A DNA stretch of 9,457 bases from a bacterium (GCA_027037155.1 JALWBK010000146.1:1-9457); one strand, 5' to 3'. Positions 1-7,363 are shown, numbered from the stretch's first letter. A program made the numbers and translations. The notes: generated by a model from the sequence alone, not told the origin.

Positions 1-117
1 GTCCTCTATCAGCTCCCTCTTAATGTCAGAATAGCGTTTCAAGCCAGTAATGTTTATCCTCTTGTTCCACTTCAAGATCAGCTGAACGAGCCTTTCAAAA
101 CGCTCCGCCGATTCCAC
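1..117 (-). CDS. rsmG: RsmG (GidB) 16S rRNA methyltransferase, N-terminal fragment
   Basis: Only the first 39 codons are present; the gene runs off the left edge of the window. The translation contains the stretch [20 protein letters not shown] followed by RELIED, which matches the conserved N-terminal helix of RsmG proteins (the pattern is hydrophobic-xx-WNKxINLTG, then an xxxxHxLDSL-type segment). RsmG uses S-adenosylmethionine to methylate N7 of G527 in 16S rRNA. The start is a GTG at 117-115. The in-frame TAA only four codons further upstream rules out a longer protein, and an AAGAAGG ribosome binding site lies about 7 bases before the GTG. The gene follows the 88-residue orphan after 87 bp on the same strand and may be co-transcribed or have its own start. 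The SAM-binding domain is outside the window, so the call rests on the N-terminal motif alone. Confidence 0.75.
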   Translation of the reverse strand, partial: MESAERFERLVQLILKWNKRINITGLKRYSDIKRELIED

Positions 118-204
118 GTGCCAACCTTCTTCTTATCAAATGAGTTATGCTAAAAGCCTCTTTGGTCAAGTCCCAAATTTCCTGTAAAAAGAGAGACTAC
201 ATCA

Positions 205-471
205 TCAAACTCCAATAACCTCTTCGTCTCTTACCTCTAAACCAAACTCCTTCCTTAGCTTGTCCAAATACTCCCATCTTTTTCGGTAAACCTCATCCTT
301 TGCCATCTCCTCGATGCCCTTACCAATACCGCAAACACAAGTTCTAATATCGCCTTCTCCTTTCCTCATGATTTCTTCCAGTATGTCGCAGTTATCAAGA
401 TCTTCTGGCACTCCTTTCAATATCTCCTCAATCTCCTTGCGCATCTTTTGGATTGGCAGTAGTTTTCTCAT
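205..471 (-). CDS. Small protein of unknown function, last gene of the fadR-agpS operon
   Basis: This gene encodes 88 residues that I do not recognise. Its ATG (471-469) overlaps the TGA of the upstream FGGY kinase (470-468) in an ATGA arrangement, the same coupling used elsewhere in this operon, so it is very likely a real translated gene. The protein is charged and predicted mainly helical, with no signal peptide or membrane segment, so it is probably cytoplasmic. It has three cysteines: Cys28, and a Cys45-Val-Cys47 pair followed by Gly48. The C-terminal half is rich in Lys, Arg and Glu (for example [20 protein letters not shown]) and may form an amphipathic helix. Its position suggests an accessory role to the glycerol or ether-lipid enzymes, but no function can be assigned from the sequence. 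Confidence 0.7.
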   Translation of the reverse strand: MRKLLPIQKMRKEIEEILKGVPEDLDNCDILEEIMRKGEGDIRTCVCGIGKGIEEMAKDEVYRKRWEYLDKLRKEFGLEVRDEEVIGV

Positions 472-2051
472 GGAATGGCTCTTTTTACGGAAATTTCAGG
501 AAATGACCCGCCCCCACTTCTTATATATAGCCTTTTATAAATGGGCCTTAGTTGTTTTAGGAGGTTTTTGAAGGCGTTGTGGTAAATGTGATTGTAGATC
601 AGTTGGTTTTCTTTAATGGGATGGAAGGTTTCCCTTGTGTGGCATATACGGGTTATGGCATCATGAATGTTGGGGTAGAGTCCCAAACCTGTTGCTGCAA
701 GGATGGCGGCACCTAAAGAGGAAGCTTCAGAGTAACGGGGCCTTTTTACGGGAATGCCCATTATGTCCGCTGTGCACTGTGCTACAAGATCGCTGATGGA
801 GCCTCCTCCTGTGATGTAGAGCTCTTTTATGGGGATCTTGGTCTTTTTTTCTATAAACTCCTTCCCCTCTCTCAGGGCGAAGATGAGACCTTCAATGAGG
901 GCTCTGTAGATGTGGCTTCTTCTGTGGTGATCCCTCAATCCCACAATGCAGCCTGCCGAGTGTGGGCCTGGGTATCTCACCCCCGACTCCCAGTAGGGCT
1001 GGAACACGAGGCCTTCAGATCCCGGAGCTATCTTGGCCGCTTCTTTCTCCAGATCCCTTTCGCTGGTTGATGCCAGCTCTTTGAACCAGGTGACGAGCCA
1101 AAAACCTCTTGATACCTGAAACTCCAGGTTGTACTCGCCGGGAATGGCACTGGGGTACGCTGGCTGCAGAAAGAGCGGTTCAGTGTACTTTGTGTGGTTT
1201 ACGTTGATGGTGGCGGTGGTTCCGTAGCTGAGGCATCCCTGCCAGGGTTTTGTGCATCCTGCGCCAATTACCTCACATGCCTTGTCGGATGCTCCAGCTA
1301 TGACAGGTGTTCTCTCTTTCAGTCCCGTTTCTCTTGATGCCCTTTGGGTGATGAAGCCAAGGGTGGCGGTGGGAGGTTTTAGCTCGGGAAGCATACTTTG
1401 GTGTACGGGAAATAGTCGATACTTCCAGTGTCCATTGCTCTCCCATCTTTGCCTCTTAAAGTTAAAGGGCAGGTATCCCACCTGACATGCAGTGGAGTCT
1501 GCATAGTTTTCTGTCAGCTTGTAGTTTATGTAGGCTGAAAGAAGACACACCTTTTTGGTTTTCTGCCAGATGTGTGGCTGATTCTCTTTTACCCAGTTTA
1601 TGGGGGCACGCCGCTGCACCTCTTTTATATGTTTCCACAAGAGGGTTGGTCTCACAAGGATCTCAAGCAGACCTATGGATGGGGCGTTTTGGGCTTTTCT
1701 TCTGTCAAGCCAGAGAATAGCAGGTCTTGTGGGTTGCATTCTTTCGTCCAGAAATACGGTGGTGGCCCTTTGGCAGGTTATACACACTGCAGAGACATCT
1801 TGTAGGTTGATGCCTCTATTTCTCAGTTCCCTGAAGCCCTCTTTAAGGTATTCCCAGTAGTCGTTTGGGTCCTTTTCGGCAAAGCCTTCCTGAGGTGAGT
1901 GGTAAGGTTGATCGTAGGCGAGCTTGGCCATCTCCACAAGTTCGCCATCACCCGTGAAAATGGAGGTGCGAAGGCTTTGGGTTCCTATATCTACAACGGC
2001 AAGCCGTAGTTTTTTAGGGTTTTCTGGTACGCTTCTATCTCCTTTACCCAT
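468..2051 (-). CDS. FGGY-family carbohydrate/polyol kinase, divergent glycerol-kinase-like
   Basis: This is a 527-residue ATP-dependent kinase of the FGGY family (ASKHA fold), close to the usual ~500. Visible landmarks are the N-terminal phosphate loop VVDIGTQS (19-26), CQRATT (93-98), the WLDRR segment (114-118), the catalytic Asp256 in GASD (253-256), the YGTT loop (276-279), and the C-terminal ATP motif GGGS (415-418) with LGAAILA after it. The layout follows GlpK, but the glycerol-contact Glu of the GlpK QRETT motif is Ala96. The Phe after GlpK's YGTG is Thr281, and the GlpK Tyr135 region is not conserved. Arg95, Trp114 and Asp256 are kept. The substrate may therefore be a glycerol derivative or another polyol. 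The ATG at 2051 has a GAGG site 6 bases upstream, and no later in-frame ATG, GTG or TTG precedes the phosphate loop, so the 61-bp overlap with the dehydrogenase gene is probably real. Confidence 0.85.
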   Translation of the reverse strand: MGKGDRSVPENPKKLRLAVVDIGTQSLRTSIFTGDGELVEMAKLAYDQPYHSPQEGFAEKDPNDYWEYLKEGFRELRNRGINLQDVSAVCITCQRATTVFLDERMQPTRPAILWLDRRKAQNAPSIGLLEILVRPTLLWKHIKEVQRRAPINWVKENQPHIWQKTKKVCLLSAYINYKLTENYADSTACQVGYLPFNFKRQRWESNGHWKYRLFPVHQSMLPELKPPTATLGFITQRASRETGLKERTPVIAGASDKACEVIGAGCTKPWQGCLSYGTTATINVNHTKYTEPLFLQPAYPSAIPGEYNLEFQVSRGFWLVTWFKELASTSERDLEKEAAKIAPGSEGLVFQPYWESGVRYPGPHSAGCIVGLRDHHRRSHIYRALIEGLIFALREGKEFIEKKTKIPIKELYITGGGSISDLVAQCTADIMGIPVKRPRYSEASSLGAAILAATGLGLYPNIHDAITRICHTRETFHPIKENQLIYNHIYHNAFKNLLKQLRPIYKRLYIRSGGGSFPEISVKRAIP

Positions 2052-3403
2052 CTTGCCTCATCCCAGTTGAGTATCTTTATGAGTGCTGGTTTTGCCCTTT
2101 CAAGGGCTGGAAATCCTTTATCTTTTCGTGGCAGTGCCAGTCTGGTTCTTCTTATCATGATGTCCTCAAGGTGAAGGCAAAGACCTTCCCTTGCTGCGTG
2201 CAGGATTGCTTCCACAGGATCCTCTGGCGGTGGGGTAAAGGCTATGGCTGTTTTTTTCAAGATGCCTTTTTTGACGGATAAGAATCTATGCAGGATGCCT
2301 ACCACCTTCTTTGCCATGTAGTCAAAGGTGGTGAGTTTCCCTCCCGTTATAACTACGATGCCGTCATCGTAGACCTTCAGTATGTGGTCCCTGGTCTCTT
2401 TGGAGGGATCTCTCTTGCCTTTGAATAAAACGGCCCTTACCCCTGAGTACGTGGAGATTATGTCGTTGCTGGTGATTTCTGTTTCAGGAAACCAGAAATT
2501 CAGCGCCTCAAGAAGGTATTCCACCTCTTGCCTGTCTATGGCAGGCTCTCTGTTGGGGTTGTCAAAGTGATCTATGTCTGTGGTGCCAAGAAGGAGTTTT
2601 CCCATCCACGGCATAAAGTATAGGGGCCTTTTGTCATGGGGATGGATGAGGGCAACGGCATGTTCTAAAGGGATCTTCTTTTCTATGATGAGATGGCTTC
2701 CTCTGAGCCTTCTTAGGGGGATGCTTGCATCCCACATATCACTCCATATACCAGCTGCAACCACTATAGTTTGCGTCAAAAACTCAATCTCTTTCCCGGT
2801 CTCCTGTTCTTTCACTATAACAGACTTTATCTTTCCGCTTCTCTCCCAGTAAACGGCCTTGGCGTAGTTTATGGCAATGCCGCCTAAGGATATGCCCTCT
2901 TTAATGGTGTGAAGGGTGAGGGCTGCATCGTCTGTTACAGCATCGTGAAAGGTGTAGAACCCTTCCACATCTTGTCTCATGCCAAAGATGGTGCTTTTGC
3001 TGTTTTCCACGTAGGTGTGGGACTTTCTCCCTGCGAATAGGTCGTAAAGTGTTAACCCCGTTTTGTACAAGAGCCTGTTCAGCTTTTCGCCCCTTCTAAC
3101 TGGGATGGCGAACCTTAAGGGGCTCACGAGTTCTGGATATTCTTTTAGTAGTCTTTCCCGCTCCCTTACTGCGTGGTAGGTGAGCTTGCACTGGCCCTGT
3201 TTTATGTACCTCAAACCCCCGTGGACCATCTTGCCGGAGCGGCTGGATGTGCCCCATGCGAAGTCTCTTTGCTCTACAAGTAAAGCCTTCAATCCCGATG
3301 CAACTGCCCTTCTGAAGATGCCGGCTCCCGTTATACCTCCGCCGATCACTACAAGGTCAAAGGATCTTTCCTTTTCTGCTCGCTCTAAGAGCTCTCTCCT
3401 CAC
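1991..3403 (-). CDS. glpD: FAD-dependent glycerol-3-phosphate dehydrogenase (GlpD/GlpA family)
   Basis: This 470-residue flavoprotein would oxidise sn-glycerol 3-phosphate to dihydroxyacetone phosphate and pass electrons to the quinone pool at the inner face of the membrane. The N-terminal FAD dinucleotide motif is [11 protein letters not shown] (18-28). The family signature [18 protein letters not shown] spans 52-69, where E. coli GlpD reads SSASSKLIHGGLRYL. The substrate-site segments YSGVR (319-323, Arg323) and GGKLTT (354-359, Lys356), and GTTD (273-276), are present. The C-terminal domain keeps the [13 protein letters not shown] helix (412-424) but is shortened relative to the ~500-550 residue enzymes. 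The ATG overlaps the TGA of the AGPS gene by 4 bases (ATGA). In this context it would interconvert glycerol-3-P (or alkyl-glycerol-3-P) with the DHAP form used by AGPS. The family is clear; the exact substrate is inferred. Confidence 0.9.
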   Translation of the reverse strand: MRRELLERAEKERSFDLVVIGGGITGAGIFRRAVASGLKALLVEQRDFAWGTSSRSGKMVHGGLRYIKQGQCKLTYHAVRERERLLKEYPELVSPLRFAIPVRRGEKLNRLLYKTGLTLYDLFAGRKSHTYVENSKSTIFGMRQDVEGFYTFHDAVTDDAALTLHTIKEGISLGGIAINYAKAVYWERSGKIKSVIVKEQETGKEIEFLTQTIVVAAGIWSDMWDASIPLRRLRGSHLIIEKKIPLEHAVALIHPHDKRPLYFMPWMGKLLLGTTDIDHFDNPNREPAIDRQEVEYLLEALNFWFPETEITSNDIISTYSGVRAVLFKGKRDPSKETRDHILKVYDDGIVVITGGKLTTFDYMAKKVVGILHRFLSVKKGILKKTAIAFTPPPEDPVEAILHAAREGLCLHLEDIMIRRTRLALPRKDKGFPALERAKPALIKILNWDEARWVKEIEAYQKTLKNYGLPL

Positions 3404-4977
3404 GGCTTCACCATCTTGCCGGGGTTCATGATTCTGTCTGGATCAAGGCTTTTTATTATGTTTGTGATGGTTTCTATTCCTATCTTTCCCTTCTCTTCCT
3501 TCAGGTATTGGGCGTGGTCTATGCCCACCCCGTGGTGGTGGCTTATGGTGCCTCCATTTTTCACGATGGCGATGCTTACCTTTTGCTTCATGTTGAGCCA
3601 CCTGTGATAGTTCTCCTCGGGATCTTTTGATAGTGGGAATATGAAGGTGGTGTAGATACTGGAACCTGTGGGATACAGATGAGAGAGATGAGAGAAGGCG
3701 TAGGCGCCACGCTCTTCCAGAATTCTCTCTATAATGCCGGTTAGCCGTGGAACGTTGCTCCACACCGTGGCTGTCTCAAGGGTGTCAACTCCATAGCCCA
3801 AGTCCCAGAGGGTATTGCGAATATAGGGCAGTTTGAACCTATCCCTGAGCCACCTTCTTCCGGCAAGCCTTCCCAGTACCACTCCATCGAATCTTTTTAC
3901 CTCTTTTTTGAGGTAGGAGAGGGAGAGTCTCACCTGCTTGGGGTGTCCGGAGATGGCGTAGGTGAGCATACATCTTTTTGCGGGAAGTCTTCTAAGGTTC
4001 AGGTAACCTTCTAAGAGTTTAAACCACCACTTGTGGGCCATAAGGCTCATTGAGCTTTCCGTCTCCTTTGAGAGGCTCAGCCTTAACATGGTGAAGGGGA
4101 TTCCCGACTGCGAGAGACCTTTTATGAGTTCTATGCCTGCCTCGTCGGAGGGAAGCAGGGCCACGCCCACTATCTCCTTTTCTGGAAGCCTCCACACCCT
4201 GATGGTTGCCTCTGTTATAAAGCCAATTCTGCCCTCTGAGCCGAGCACCACGTTCTTTAGCTCAATCCCACTGGCAGAGGCAGGATACGGATTGACCTTT
4301 AGCGTTCCTGTTGGGGTTATCACCTTGCAACCCTGCAGGATCTTTTCTATCTTGCCGTATCTCAGGGAGAACTGTCCGGAGGATCTTGTGGCTATCCAGC
4401 CGCCAAGGGTGGATAGTTCAAAGGACTGGGGAAAGTGCCCACAGGTGAAGCCTTTTACGTTTAAAGCTCTCTCAAGCTCAGGTCCCGTTATCCCCGCTTC
4501 AACCGTTGCCAGGAGGGAATTTTCGTCCAGATCTATTATCCTCTTTAGCTCCTTCATGTCCACGGTAACGACGGGTCTGTCGGTCTCAGGGGGCTCTAAG
4601 TGGCGAAGTACCGATGTGCCTCCTCCGTAGGGGATGAGAACAATCTTTTGTCTTTTGGCTTTGGCTACGATCTCTTCAATCTCTTCTTCGGTCTGTGGAA
4701 AGCAGACTAAATCAGGGGTTCTGATGAAGGCACCTGTTTTGAACTTTATCCAGTCGGGAAAGCTCTGCCCGTAGGAGTGGGTCAGCCGGTGAAAGGGACA
4801 ATCTGTAGCGTGGGGAAAGCTTTTTATCTTTGGTTCTGGAAGGCTTTTTATGAGCCTTTTAAGCGTTACCTCTTTAGGTTTTTCTCCTGTTCCAACCCTT
4901 TCCTCTAACATCCTGAGGGCGGGCTCGTGCAGCGGATATTCAATTCCCTCAAAGCCCCAGCCGTTCCACCTTCTCAT
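3400..4977 (-). CDS. agpS: Alkyldihydroxyacetonephosphate synthase (AGPS) family FAD enzyme
   Basis: AGPS swaps the acyl chain of acyl-DHAP for a fatty alcohol, making the ether bond of alkyl glycerolipids. The 525-residue protein starts [11 protein letters not shown], which corresponds to the KWNGWGY start of eukaryotic AGPS. The FAD-binding PCMH domain spans roughly 85-270: PYGGGTSV at 116-123, [11 protein letters not shown] at 159-169, [13 protein letters not shown] at 189-201 and [14 protein letters not shown] at 247-260. The C-terminal cap contains PYIRN (384-388, Arg387), SSIY with Tyr442 (equivalent, from memory, to the catalytic Tyr of mammalian AGPS) and the histidine triad SHHHGVG (479-485). 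The triad and WNGWG separate it from GlcD/D-lactate dehydrogenase relatives. I placed the start at 4977, where ATG overlaps the regulator's TGA (ATGA) with GGAG 9 bases upstream. An upstream in-frame ATG at 5070 would only add residues antiparallel to known homology. Confidence 0.85.
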   Translation of the reverse strand: MRRWNGWGFEGIEYPLHEPALRMLEERVGTGEKPKEVTLKRLIKSLPEPKIKSFPHATDCPFHRLTHSYGQSFPDWIKFKTGAFIRTPDLVCFPQTEEEIEEIVAKAKRQKIVLIPYGGGTSVLRHLEPPETDRPVVTVDMKELKRIIDLDENSLLATVEAGITGPELERALNVKGFTCGHFPQSFELSTLGGWIATRSSGQFSLRYGKIEKILQGCKVITPTGTLKVNPYPASASGIELKNVVLGSEGRIGFITEATIRVWRLPEKEIVGVALLPSDEAGIELIKGLSQSGIPFTMLRLSLSKETESSMSLMAHKWWFKLLEGYLNLRRLPAKRCMLTYAISGHPKQVRLSLSYLKKEVKRFDGVVLGRLAGRRWLRDRFKLPYIRNTLWDLGYGVDTLETATVWSNVPRLTGIIERILEERGAYAFSHLSHLYPTGSSIYTTFIFPLSKDPEENYHRWLNMKQKVSIAIVKNGGTISHHHGVGIDHAQYLKEEKGKIGIETITNIIKSLDPDRIMNPGKMVKP

Positions 4978-5639
4978 CTCATTGATCTCCACAGCTTGGC
5001 GCTTTCTTCCATAACCCTTCTGGTTAGAGAGGCTGCCTTTTGTGGGTCTTTCGCCATCACAGCATCGCAAAGTTCTGCATAGAACCTTTTGGATACCTCT
5101 CTTGCTTTTGGGTGCTGAAAGTATCTTAGCGCTTCTTTTTTGAAGAGTCCTTCAAAGCTGTTGATGATTAAGGGAGCTATGCGGTTCTTTGAAAGTTGAG
5201 CTATCTTTTTGTGTAGTTCCCAGTCAAAACTGGTAAACTCTTCAGGCGATGATACCTCTTTGAATCTACCCAAAAGGGTCATCAGCTCTTGTGGGTGATT
5301 CTTTACGGCGTTGTAGATGAGGGTTTCCATGAGGGCGGGTCTTATCTCAAGAAGATCCTGTATAAGCTTGCTTGAAGTACCGGGAACGTGTTCAACTATC
5401 TTTGCCAAGGTGAGCAGATTCCCGTTGATCCAGAAGTCGTTGATCGCACAGGGCCTTCCCCTTTTGCAGTGGATAAAGCCGTAGGACTCCAGTTTTTTAA
5501 GGGTCTCTCTAACGAGGGTGCGGGAGACACCTAATTCCTCTGCCAGTTTTTCACTTAAAGGAAGTGTGCCGTTGGGGAAATCACCGTTAACTATCTTCCT
5601 TATCAGCAGAGCTTCTATGGTGTCTGCTTTTTCGGCCAT
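4974..5639 (-). CDS. fadR: GntR-family regulator of the FadR type
   Basis: This 221-residue transcription factor has an N-terminal winged helix (about 5-75; recognition segment [20 protein letters not shown], 36-55) and an all-helical effector domain. From remembered E. coli FadR sequence, the similarity goes beyond generic Gnt[11 protein letters not shown] (61-70) against [30 protein letters not shown] against [29 protein letters not shown] (172-180) against HYFANPEAR, and the tail ESAKLW (212-217) against ESGEIW. That tail holds the Ser and Trp implicated in acyl-CoA binding, here Ser213 and Trp217. Asp139 and His143 recall FCD metal ligands, but the later FCD histidines are absent. The expected ligand is long-chain acyl-CoA. 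It is the first gene of the operon, so it probably regulates itself and the lipid genes. The start is fixed by an in-frame TGA 9 codons upstream; no Shine-Dalgarno is visible. Confidence 0.8.
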   Translation of the reverse strand: MAEKADTIEALLIRKIVNGDFPNGTLPLSEKLAEELGVSRTLVRETLKKLESYGFIHCKRGRPCAINDFWINGNLLTLAKIVEHVPGTSSKLIQDLLEIRPALMETLIYNAVKNHPQELMTLLGRFKEVSSPEEFTSFDWELHKKIAQLSKNRIAPLIINSFEGLFKKEALRYFQHPKAREVSKRFYAELCDAVMAKDPQKAASLTRRVMEESAKLWRSMR

Positions 5640-5643
5640 TCTG

Positions 5644-5680
5644 TCAAATATTATTTGTAGTTTTCACAAGTAATATTTGA
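5644..5680. promoter_or_regulatory. 37-bp palindrome, probable operator of the FadR-like regulator
   Basis: The arms TCAAATATTAtTTGT (5644-5658) and ACAAgTAATATTTGA (5666-5680) are exact reverse complements except for one position (5654/5670), with a 7-bp centre. The inner TTGT/ACAA pair resembles the TNGT/ACNA half-sites of GntR-family operators, although the spacing (7 bp) is wider than the usual 3. The palindrome ends 4 bp before the regulator's ATG and overlaps the predicted -10 and transcription start, as expected for an autorepressor site. A leader hairpin is an alternative reading. Confidence 0.6.
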
Positions 5681-5698
5681 TGTAAGGGTGCATGTCAA
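5670..5698 (-). promoter_or_regulatory. Predicted sigma-70 promoter of the fadR-agpS-glpD-kinase operon
   Basis: On the minus strand a perfect -35 TTGACA (plus positions 5693-5698) is followed after 17 bp by TATTAC (5670-5675), which matches the -10 consensus at four of six bases. Transcription would begin near 5663, giving a leader of about 24 nt. The -10 lies inside the 37-bp palindrome, so a repressor bound there would block polymerase. Confidence 0.55.
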
Positions 5699-5710
5699 CC
5701 CATTTTGAAT

Positions 5711-5730
5711 ATTAGCCGTTGTAAGCTAAT
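5711..5730 (-). terminator. Weak hairpin at the end of the TlpA-like gene
   Basis: ATTAGC and GCTAAT form a 6-bp stem with an 8-nt loop across the stop codon of the thioredoxin-fold gene. No U-tract follows, so it is at best a weak or Rho-assisted end. Some read-through into the fadR operon is possible. Confidence 0.2.
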
Positions 5731-6217
5731 GCTGTACCTTAGTGATTTCCTTCACCTTTTTGAGGATCTCATCGGGTGGCAGTTCGCCCACAAACCTGTA
5801 CCTGATTATACCTTTGGGATCTATAAGCATCCCTGTGGGTAGGAACCGTACACCTTGATAGTCCACGCTCATCTGGTTAGAAATGATGGCTATGGGAAGC
5901 TCTGCAAACCCATGTTTTTGGGCTACCCGTTTCACAGTTTCAGGATCCCTGTCCATGGAGACCAGAAGTATCTGAAGCCCTGCGTCCTTCAGTTTCTGGT
6001 AGTTTTCGGCGATTTTTGCTATCTCCTTCTTGCAGGTGGGGCACCAAGTTGCCCAGAAAACTAAAAGTAAGGGCTTCCCCTTGTAGTCATTCAGCGTGTA
6101 CACCTTCCCGTCCAGACCCTTAACTTCAAAATAAGGAGCGTGTATGGGTTCGGTCTTTTTTGTGCATCCTATCATTATTAAAAGGCATAAGAAGAACAAT
6201 GTAGCCCTTTTGAACAT
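5726..6217 (-). CDS. TlpA/ResA-type thioredoxin-fold lipoprotein
   Basis: This is a thiol-disulfide oxidoreductase of 163 residues, anchored on the outer face of the inner membrane or in the periplasm. It starts with a positively charged, hydrophobic leader ([18 protein letters not shown]) whose Cys18 sits in a lipobox-like IMIGC. The AlkylHPR/TSA-Redoxin domain follows (about 28-160), with the active site WCPTC (58-62, Cys59 and Cys62) and the cis-proline loop FLPTG (125-129, Pro127). Such proteins reduce apocytochrome c or other periplasmic disulfides; the partner is not visible here. The ATG at 6217 is chosen because GGAGGG (6222-6227) sits 4-5 bases before it; an in-frame TTG at 6229 overlaps that site and would be an unlikely start. 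The gene follows the DUF721 gene after 26 bp, in the same operon. Confidence 0.88.
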   Translation of the reverse strand: MFKRATLFFLCLLIMIGCTKKTEPIHAPYFEVKGLDGKVYTLNDYKGKPLLLVFWATWCPTCKKEIAKIAENYQKLKDAGLQILLVSMDRDPETVKRVAQKHGFAELPIAIISNQMSVDYQGVRFLPTGMLIDPKGIIRYRFVGELPPDEILKKVKEITKVQH

Positions 6218-6243
6218 GCTTCCCTCCAAAAGGTTTGGAACGT

Positions 6244-6696
6244 TTATAAACCTGAAGAGCCTCTTCTTGCAAGTAGTGATGCCATAGCCTTCCTTAATAG
6301 ATCCCTTATTTCGGGGTCTTTTACCCTGGCGGTAAGCTCTTCTATGCGTGAGGTTTGTGAGTTATTTAAGGTGGCAAGTCTTGCCTTTTGATGCTTCTTT
6401 CGCCTTTTGACCGGAGAAAACATGAGCTTTATCTGGAGTTCGTATCCCGTTTTTCTCTTTATGTTTTCCTTAATCCTTTCGGTTTCCAGGGAGAGCTGGT
6501 GCATAAGGACGCTGTTGTCAACCCCCACAAAAAGAACATCTCCTATGATCCTTAAAGGCTGGGTGTGCTTTGACACGTACTCTCCTACGATGTTTTCCCA
6601 GCGCTGTACCAGCTTTAAAAACTGGATACCCCTTTCCCATTCGTTCTTTTCAAAGCCCTCTATAAGAGCCTCAAAGACCTGGGTGAGTTCCTTCAC
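6244..6696 (-). CDS. DUF721 (DciA-like) protein
   Basis: The protein is about 150 residues. The N-terminal DUF721 domain shows the family pattern: a tryptophan helix ending [18 protein letters not shown], then [20 protein letters not shown], and a conserved strand (YELQIKLMF) at the end of the KH-like fold. DUF721 is the domain of DciA, the ancestral bacterial DnaB helicase loader; members also bind nucleic acid in other settings. The basic linker ([11 protein letters not shown]) and helical tail are less conserved. I prefer the GTG at 6696, which overlaps the HNH gene's TGA (GTGA) and leaves the DUF721 domain at the N-terminus. A GTG at 6741 would add 15 residues and overlap the HNH gene by 49 bp. 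The helicase-loader role is family inference only. Confidence 0.75.
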   Translation of the reverse strand: MKELTQVFEALIEGFEKNEWERGIQFLKLVQRWENIVGEYVSKHTQPLRIIGDVLFVGVDNSVLMHQLSLETERIKENIKRKTGYELQIKLMFSPVKRRKKHQKARLATLNNSQTSRIEELTARVKDPEIRDLLRKAMASLLARRGSSGL

Positions 6697-7232
6697 AGTG
6701 CCAAGGACCTCACGAGGGATTGGGGTATGTACTTCTCCCACACCCTTTTTGTCTTGCCGTCAACAGACTCCTTTAGCCTGATGTACTGGGGGAAGAGGAA
6801 CTTGGGCTTTGCCGGTGTGGCAAATCTGGGAATCCATATCTCTTCCTTTTTTCTGAAGTTACACTCTCTGCAGCACGTGACCAGGTTTTCCCAGGTCCAC
6901 TTCCCACCCTTTGCCTTTGGCACCACATGGTCTATGGTGAGCTCGTTGTCCTTGAGCATTTTCCCACAGTAGGCACACTTGAATCCGTCCCTGTAGTATA
7001 TCATCATCCTGGTGGGCGGACCCTGTACCAGGGTGCTTCTTATGGAGTTCACCTTTATCACTATGGGCACATCCCATTCCCTTCTGGCGCTCTTGATCTT
7101 CCTTGTGGGATGATACTCTACGGCGAGTCCCCTTCCCAAGAACTCTAAGGTTATGGCTTTTTGCCACGGTATAATGTCAAAGGGGAGGAAGCTCTTGTTG
7201 AGTACGAGACATAGCAGCTCACCCTTCGCCAT
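6693..7232 (-). CDS. HNH endonuclease family protein
   Basis: This is a 179-residue HNH nuclease. The core reads [11 protein letters not shown] (80-90), [20 protein letters not shown] (98-117) and CCRECNFRK (120-128). Cys86/Cys89 and Cys121/Cys124 form the structural zinc site. Asp101-His102, Asn116 and Asn125 supply the ββα-metal catalytic elements, so the active site looks intact. About 70 residues precede the domain, beginning with a strand-rich segment ([20 protein letters not shown]) typical of the widespread single-domain HNH family of unknown cellular role. There is no restriction-modification, intron or intein context. The ATG at 7232 has AGAGG about 6 bases upstream. It is the first gene of a three-gene operon, coupled by GTGA to the DUF721 gene. 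Substrate and role are unknown. Confidence 0.85.
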   Translation of the reverse strand: MAKGELLCLVLNKSFLPFDIIPWQKAITLEFLGRGLAVEYHPTRKIKSARREWDVPIVIKVNSIRSTLVQGPPTRMMIYYRDGFKCAYCGKMLKDNELTIDHVVPKAKGGKWTWENLVTCCRECNFRKKEEIWIPRFATPAKPKFLFPQYIRLKESVDGKTKRVWEKYIPQSLVRSLAL

Positions 7233-7313
7233 CTCACGCCTCTCGCCTCAGGAAAGCACATTAGCCATTTAAAATCAAGCCCTTAAGCGGCTTTGCGGTT
7301 TAGAAGGTGATTG

Positions 7314-7341
7314 ATATTAACGAGTTTAAAAATCTTGACAA
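7314..7341 (-). promoter_or_regulatory. Possible promoter for the HNH-DUF721-tlpA operon
   Basis: On the minus strand TTGTCA (7336-7341, five of six consensus) precedes TAATAT (7314-7319, four of six) with a 16-bp spacer. It would place the start near 7307, about 75 nt before the HNH ATG. It overlaps the -35 of the divergent dnaK promoter, so the two may compete. The support is modest. Confidence 0.3.
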
Positions 7342-7363
7342 TAATACGCTCAAGTTCTATATT
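7335..7363 (+). promoter_or_regulatory. Housekeeping sigma-70 promoter of dnaK
   Basis: A perfect -35 TTGACA (7335-7340), a 17-bp spacer and TATATT (7358-7363, five of six consensus) give a strong vegetative promoter with a start near 7370 and a leader of about 29 nt. A GGGAGGG ribosome binding site precedes the dnaK ATG. No CIRCE repeat (TTAGCACTC...GAGTGCTAA) and no clear sigma-32 element are visible between 7233 and 7398. Confidence 0.7.

Noticed and set aside
118..204. A promoter for rsmG built on TTGACC at about 163-168
   Set aside because: The -35-like TTGACC is fair, but no acceptable -10 lies at 16-18 bp. The only CATAAC-like match is at about 14 bp, so I do not list it.
3443..3763. 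A 106-codon minus-strand frame inside the AGPS gene
   Set aside because: It is an alternative frame of the AGPS coding region, rich in Arg and His, with no independent start signals or homology.
4031..4630. A 199-codon open frame on the plus strand opposite the AGPS gene
   Set aside because: It is the antisense shadow of a gene with clear AGPS motifs. The translation is Ser/Pro-rich with no recognisable domain, and no ribosome binding site supports it.
4978..5070. An N-terminal extension of AGPS starting at the ATG at 5070
   Set aside because: The extra 31 residues lie wholly in another frame of the regulator gene and precede the conserved WNGWG start. The ATGA junction at 4977 is the better start.
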